From Volutella citrinella (lineage: Eukaryota; Ascomycota; Sordariomycetes; Hypocreales; Nectriaceae), in contig JAWZSP010000001.1 in NCBI GenBank assembly GCA_034401135.1, positions 806,001 to 870,000 of the forward strand: a stretch of DNA of 64,000 nt, written 5' to 3'. Below are positions 58,733 to 64,000 of the stretch, one piece after another (the stretch's first letter is position 1; each line of letters starts with the position of its first letter). The translations under genes were made by a program, and so were the position numbers. Under the pieces are notes generated by a model, which saw only the letters and a list, made by a program, of their open reading frames with translations, did no database searches and was not told where the DNA came from.

Positions 58733-61093
58733 TCCCTACAAAATTGCGGGTTGTTGTGATTTTCTGTGTGTTTTTGGTGTTTGATTGAATGTTTTGTGGA
58801 GTGGGGTTGTGTTCGTGACGTTCGAATGCGCGTCAACGGTGCAGTGAGAATGTTCTTTGCTTTGCAGAGTCAACGGTCAGGACGCGCCAGGGGAGGGAGT
58901 GGCGTCCTAGTGGAGGTGATGGATCAGGCCAGTCACCTCGGTATGTAGTCGGATGGGAAAGGGTTGGTGAAGTGTCTTTGTGCAGCGAACATGACCGATC
59001 TGTAAAGTTATAGTTCCCGGAGGGAAGGGCACCACGTTCCAATCAACCCGGTCGCAGTTGCGAGAAGACGCTGGACGCTTCGGCAGCACCAGCGAATATG
59101 ATTTGTGAAATGAGCGATGACGTCGGCACCGATGTGCTGGCGAGGCTGTGTTGAAATCGTTTTGGGGGGAAGATTTTGATTGGCAATACGCCAAGATGCT
59201 GAAAGAAAAGAGAGAAGAGCAGTGAGAATGGGAGTGTGTCGCGATATATATTATTCAGTGGGAGGGCCGAATGTGTGGGTTTCTGGCCTGGGGAGTCATT
59301 GACTTGCGTAGGGGTGTGAAAAGGAGGGAGGGGCGACCGGCATGCAGCAGGGGTGGATGTGACTAGTTGAAATGGGGGGCGAGTTGAACAGGGATGCCAG
59401 GGGTGGCAGGAAAAAGCATGGGATGGCCGGGTTGCCCGCCTCGCAGTTGCGCTCGCTGTGGACTTGGCGGTCCGCAGCGGGAGAGGAAGGTGCGCCTGGA
59501 AGAGGGCGTGGTATTAGTAATTCCGTCGCCGAGTACAGGATTTTGCGGCGCAAGCCACTACTGTGCGTGTCGCACTGTCTGTATCGCACCGCGCAGCCGA
59601 ATCCGTCGTCTGCACGTCGCGCCTGCACGATGCTTGGTGACGCAGCACGCTCGGCAGTGCCCTCTCTGTCAGTCTCGCTCAACCGGCACTACTGGCGCAG
59701 ACGGATGGACCGCCGTTGGGCAAGCTGCTGGTTGGGCCAAACGTTGTCGAAGGGGTCTGATCCGAGAGAATGATTTGTTCAATCGCTGGGCTCCCTCCTA
59801 TTTCTGCTGACCTGCACCCGCTGTCAGTGGCCCAACCGTCTGCTCGTGGCAGCCAGTACACACTTGCGATTGCTAGCAGCTTCACTTGATGAGTCAGTCT
59901 GTATATGACAAACTGCTGGGCGCCAACGCTGATTGATGAATGCCCAATAGGGGCGTCCCGCGCTGGAAAGGACTCCCCCGCCAGCAAAGGGGCAGCGCAA
60001 GATAGCACGCCTCAGGGCAGACAACTCGAGGACCTGATGGCCAGCCTCGTTGGTCGTCGGATGGCGAATGTTGGGTCCGTCCGAGTCTGCGCTGTACCAT
60101 GCACGTATAGCACCGAGCACGCCGCAAATAACTGCGTCTGCGTACGAGTGCGCTGTGTCGTTGGGTCTCAGAGCCAAACACCCAATAATTGTTCCTCAAG
60201 GGGTGTCCCTATTGGCGGCCTTGTCCGTCCGTTGGGAATTTGGTGTGGTTGATATTCCCGTCCGTGCCTCCAACCCTGGGCCTTTCGCTTGCAATTGTCC
60301 TCACACAGACCAGCCGCCGCAATCTCGACAGCCTCAGAGCCCTTGCTGAAGAAGCACGCAAAGGATCTCAACGCTTCGGATTTCGCTAGTGAGTTCCTCC
60401 GCGCAAGGGAGAGGATGAGATGTGAGAGATAGCAGGGACAAGGCGGGAGAGAGAGAGAATTTTCTGGCGACTAGCGCAGCCGAGCGAAAGAAGCAAAACA
60501 ATCTGGTCCGAGGGACTGTAGGACTGACTGCCTGCACGACGGCTATCACCACCCGCTGGAGTTGCTTTTTGCTTCGACGGCCCTTTCAGCAACGCCGCCC
60601 TTTCTTTTCCTTTGGCGAGCTGTAGTGAAACTAAGGCGCCTCCCGGCAGCGGGCCCTAGAGCTGGAGCCTTGCCGCTGGTCCACCAACAGTGCCAGTCAA
60701 TTTACCAGTGAGGAGTAAGCGAAATGACGGCCTGGGATACAATCCAAACGTCCGCTCTCCGGGTGTCCGCGACGTCGTTCCGGTGAAAAATTTTCCTTCT
60801 CCTTGGGCTTCTAGCCGCGCGCCGTCGTCTGGTGGGCGCCCAGGGCAAGGGACGCTGTAGTGCGCGCAGTAGCGGCGGGGAGCGCCAACCAGCTGGACTG
60901 AAGCCGCTCGGTGTGATTCAGAACGTGCTCTTCCCAGTTGATCGGTTGGCACACGCCCTGGCCCTTGCTCACTCGAGACCCGGGACTTGAGTTTGGGCCC
61001 TTGAACCTTCTCCTAGGCCTCCGCGATAAAAGAATCCTAGGTCTAGCCTTGCCCTGAAGACCAGGCCTGGAGGAAGCACTCAGGTCGGACGGA

Positions 61094-61579
61094 ATGGCAC
61101 ACAGGCCACCACAATACGAGCTGACGCCGTTGTTGCCGGCAAGGATCCGTTGGCTTGGAGCCCCAGGCTCCTTGGACGGTTCCGAAATTTTTCAGGTTGC
61201 ACAGGTGCTGGCTGGTGCGATGCGACGCGACGAAGCCGCGACTCGGAGCATGTGGGTTCCCGCCTCGTTCGCGATCAGTCTTCCAAGGGAGGCGAACAAG
61301 AATCCAGTGGTTGTCGATAGCCTGAGCCTGGACGCCTTGGAGACCAAGACTCTGGAATGGGAAGTTTCGGCCGACCAGATGTGGAACCAGATATGTCGTC
61401 TTCTGGCCGCGGCGGATGAAGTCTTGCCGAGAGTCCTGTGCTTCTTATACTGGCAGGTGGCTATAGGTAGCCGACAAGGCAGCGTTGTAGGCAGTCGCCG
61501 GCTTGAAGAACAGCCAGGCGAGGCTGAAGAATTCTGCACGAGTCACGTCCATTCACGGTCAAGGCATGGTCCGCACTGA
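61094..61579 (+). CDS. Possible small hypothetical gene
   Basis: A 161-codon frame with an ATG start, an ATAAAAG box about 70 bp upstream, mostly GC-ending codons and a protein-like composition over its first 120 codons (for example DSLSLDALETKTLEWEVSAD). The last 40 codons look non-coding, and a splice donor could end the exon near 61456 (CAG/GTGGCT). No domain is recognised. It may be a real lineage-specific gene or chance. Confidence 0.25.
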   Translation: MAHRPPQYELTPLLPARIRWLGAPGSLDGSEIFQVAQVLAGAMRRDEAATRSMWVPASFAISLPREANKNPVVVDSLSLDALETKTLEWEVSADQMWNQICRLLAAADEVLPRVLCFLYWQVAIGSRQGSVVGSRRLEEQPGEAEEFCTSHVHSRSRHGPH

Positions 61580-63313
61580 CAGCGGCCACACTTAGCTCGT
61601 CCAGCAACCAAGATGGCCGGCCAGCCGCCTCGTGGTGGATGCGCCAGCGCTTTATCGATCAGCCAGCAGCCGTCTCACGCGGGCATCCACGCAGGCAGCT
61701 GCACAACACATCCGTCATCAGCACGGCGTTGCTGGCCGTGTCATAGGCCATCTGGAAGCGCCCGTGGCAGCGTGATTCGTCTTGTACCACACCCTTTTGC
61801 CAACCCCGGCCTGCGTTCGTGGCATTGAGTGGAGGGGCAGACCGTCACATGCATGGCTGCGACCCCGATGCGAACAAGTCTACTGCCATATTCTCGAAGC
61901 TGCATCAGTGAGCGACTTTGCCGAGTCGAAGCGGACCGAATTTCGCCGCATATTGGGGGACCCCTCCGATACACGCGGCACAGTACTACGTCAATACGTG
62001 AAATGTTTTACGAAGCTCGTCAATTCTTCCAAGGGCAAGCGAGCGCCTCTTCTTTTTTTTCTGGACCCTGGCTTGTCTTGTGTCCCGTCCAGGCACCCGC
62101 CGCCATGTGTCGATCAACGGTGGTGGCCGAGCAAACAAAGAAGGTTGGCGCACCAAATCGTCCCCCCTTGCATTAGTGAGACGGCTGCCCGCTTTCTTGA
62201 ATTGCCTCCTGCTGCCAGAAACCTGGAGTTTGGGGCGGGCTTCCCATGGTGCGTTCCGCCACCGAGCGCGCATTGAGAGGGGATGGGATGGGCGGATGGG
62301 CCGGCTTTTGGCCACCGCCGCTTCTCCGCATCGGATGGCGGGGTTGAAGCAAGATGGATGGATAACTGGAGAGGCAAGATTTCTGTCCCATCTCCATCTC
62401 GCTGCGCTGGACGGGCTTCGGGAAACCCTGCACCGAAGGAACGGCTCGCGAATAGGGTGGCTTCCTGGTGCCCCGAGGTGGGAAAAGCGTGGCGCTCTAT
62501 CGTCATCCCGGGCCCTTTATCCACCCAACCCCGCCATATTCTGCATCTCGGCCCTCTTCGACTGGACTAGCCAGGGCCTCCGCTCCCTCCACCTCTCAGA
62601 CTAAAGAAAAGCCGGTCCTCTTTTGGCTGTCCACTGGCTCCGACAGAGTGGATGTTCCGGAGGCGTTATGGAGACTGTCCAGGCAGCGGCGGACGTCAAA
62701 AGTTCAAAACATTGCCATGCCCCTGGAGCATACCCAGATGGTCCATACCTCGGCCGAGATTGGTCTGGGCCCTTTCCCCCGGTTGACTCGCTTTGCAGCC
62801 CCAGACGACCGGTCTCTTCACGAATACTGATTGGCTCCCGACGTTGTCTTACCTGTCCAACCATGGGGAGCGCTGGAATCTATAGGATGACCAACTCGCC
62901 GTCTCGGCCGTTCTAGGACTATCGCTGTGGCACAGTCTCAGATGCCATGTCCATCTCTCGTCCACCGTCGCAAGTTTGAAGACTTGCTATTACGCAGAGC
63001 CGCACCTGGTGTCACACAGATCCTGCTTCGGTCTTTAATACTTCTTTTCTCCCCTGTTTTGGCTTTCCTGAGGCACGCTAGCACCCGAGACGAACACCTT
63101 TCGAGGTGGTTCCTGAGTGCCTGTGTGCCCAGAGTGCTGGCACCGTATTCGCCAGTCGCGCTGGCCAGTGCGACTCTGTAAGTGCCCTCTCATCTGTGCA
63201 ACCAGTATCATCCCGGGAGTTTTTATTGCTGCCTGCCCACAAAGCACAGGGAAGGGGGAAAGGAGAGGAGCACAACCAGCACACACTCCCGCTCTTCAAG
63301 CTCTCCGCTCCCT

Positions 63314-63327
63314 GGGGGGGGGGGGGG
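63314..63327 (+). repeat. Homopolymer run of 14 G
   Basis: An uninterrupted G14 in intergenic DNA. Its length in the assembly should be treated as uncertain. Confidence 0.9.
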
Positions 63328-63934
63328 CTCCGCCAGCCTTTGACGTACCGAGATTTGGCTACGGAGCAGCCCTAGGATCCGGGTTTGTGGCAACCCTCGC
63401 TCGCTCATTGTGTGCCAGGGCTAGGGCTAGCAATGGGTCCGCTGGAGAAGGGAGAAATCCTGGAGCCGGCGCTTGGGCTTTTGCGGACATGGAAGTCGGA
63501 ACGGGAAGATTAAATGGATTATGGAGCGCAAATGCCCGTCAGCTGCAGGACCAGGATGAAGCCAGGGCAGGGGTAGGCATTGAGGCCTTCCAAGCTTCTG
63601 GCCGGGGCCCCTGAACCCGCGTGTCTGTCCCAGAAGACGGTCACTGAGGTTAGCGGCCGTCCCGCAGCGCACCGGGGCCTTGATGCAGCACTATCCATGA
63701 TGGCAGCGGCGACAAGTCCCCATAAAACCAGTGAGAAGGCTGCCCATCACGGGCGCGGGGAGTGTCTGCGTGGAGCCCATTCATCAAGGCTAGGACTGGC
63801 GACCTTTCTGTGGATTCGCGGGCGGCGGTCCGTCGTCCGTGTATGGATCATTGATTTGGTGAGAATCCACCTTGATTGACAGTTGACTGACGTATTGGCT
63901 GCGTCGTCCTGGGCTGCTTTGTTTTTCAGCAGCC

Positions 63935-63943
63935 ATATATAAA
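63935..63943 (+). promoter_or_regulatory. TATA box for a gene beyond the right edge
   Basis: CCATATATAAACACCC is a strong TATA box on the plus strand about 60 bp before the window ends, with no ORF starting inside. It suggests that a gene begins just outside. Confidence 0.45.
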
Positions 63944-64000
63944 CACCCACTGCAGCACGAGGCTGCATCCGCACTGGAAGGGAGATGGGTTGGCGTGTAC

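Larger units (their letters stand above)
58640..64000. other. 5.4-kb right-hand region with little coding evidence
   Basis: The left end holds the promoter of the minus-strand gene at 57371-58639. A second AT-rich TATA-like run lies at 59241-59252. One weak ORF (61094-61579) is listed separately. A 14-G run lies at 63314-63327. The far right holds a TATA box pointing out of the window. Otherwise only short overlapping ORFs are seen. Confidence 0.5.

Overview
The window looks like nuclear DNA from a filamentous ascomycete (Pezizomycotina, probably Sordariomycetes). The coding genes have short introns of about 50-165 nt with GT..AG ends and CTAAC-like branch sites. Third codon positions are GC-rich, leaders are CT-rich, and the gene families are fungal: PDR and MRP transporters, a LaeA-like methyltransferase, a WSC/GPI wall protein and a fungal BTB protein. 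There are no operons, rRNAs, CRISPR arrays or intact transposons. The species assignment is inference only.

Layout: a cytochrome P450 (452-2272, +) and a small type I membrane protein (3189-3993, +) are followed by about 5.9 kb without a convincing gene. Next come a full-size PDR/ABCG transporter (9923-14710, +), a convergent single-domain MetE-like zinc protein (15357-16547, -), a secreted WSC/Asn-rich/Cys-rich GPI protein (19904-21122, +), an MRP/ABCC transporter that appears frameshifted (21658-26281, -) and a LaeA-like methyltransferase with a 30-nt micro-exon (27569-29046, -). After another 7 kb without a convincing gene there is a small multi-intron gene for a CCHC zinc-knuckle protein with six QAPPE repeats (36525-37060, +), which simple ORF reading misses. 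Then follow a BTB protein (38033-39283, +), a METTL21-type protein methyltransferase (39512-40756, +), a coiled-coil protein (41430-43040, +), a second PDR transporter (47242-51712, +), a small membrane protein with a J-like region (53631-54272, -) and a tyrosine/serine/proline-rich fungal protein (57371-58639, -). The last 5.3 kb is almost empty and ends in a TATA box pointing out of the window.

How the genes relate: three large ABC transporters and one P450 lie within 52 kb, which suggests a xenobiotic or metabolite export neighbourhood. There is no polyketide, peptide or terpene synthase and no zinc-cluster regulator in the window, so I do not call a biosynthetic cluster. The second PDR gene carries one perfect TCCGCGGA (yeast PDRE-type) site in its leader, and a decayed fragment of a PDR nucleotide-binding domain lies 2.8 kb upstream of it.

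Exon boundaries were set by reading splice sites and checking that every spliced model stays in frame; the MRP gene is the only one that does not. I could not run homology searches.
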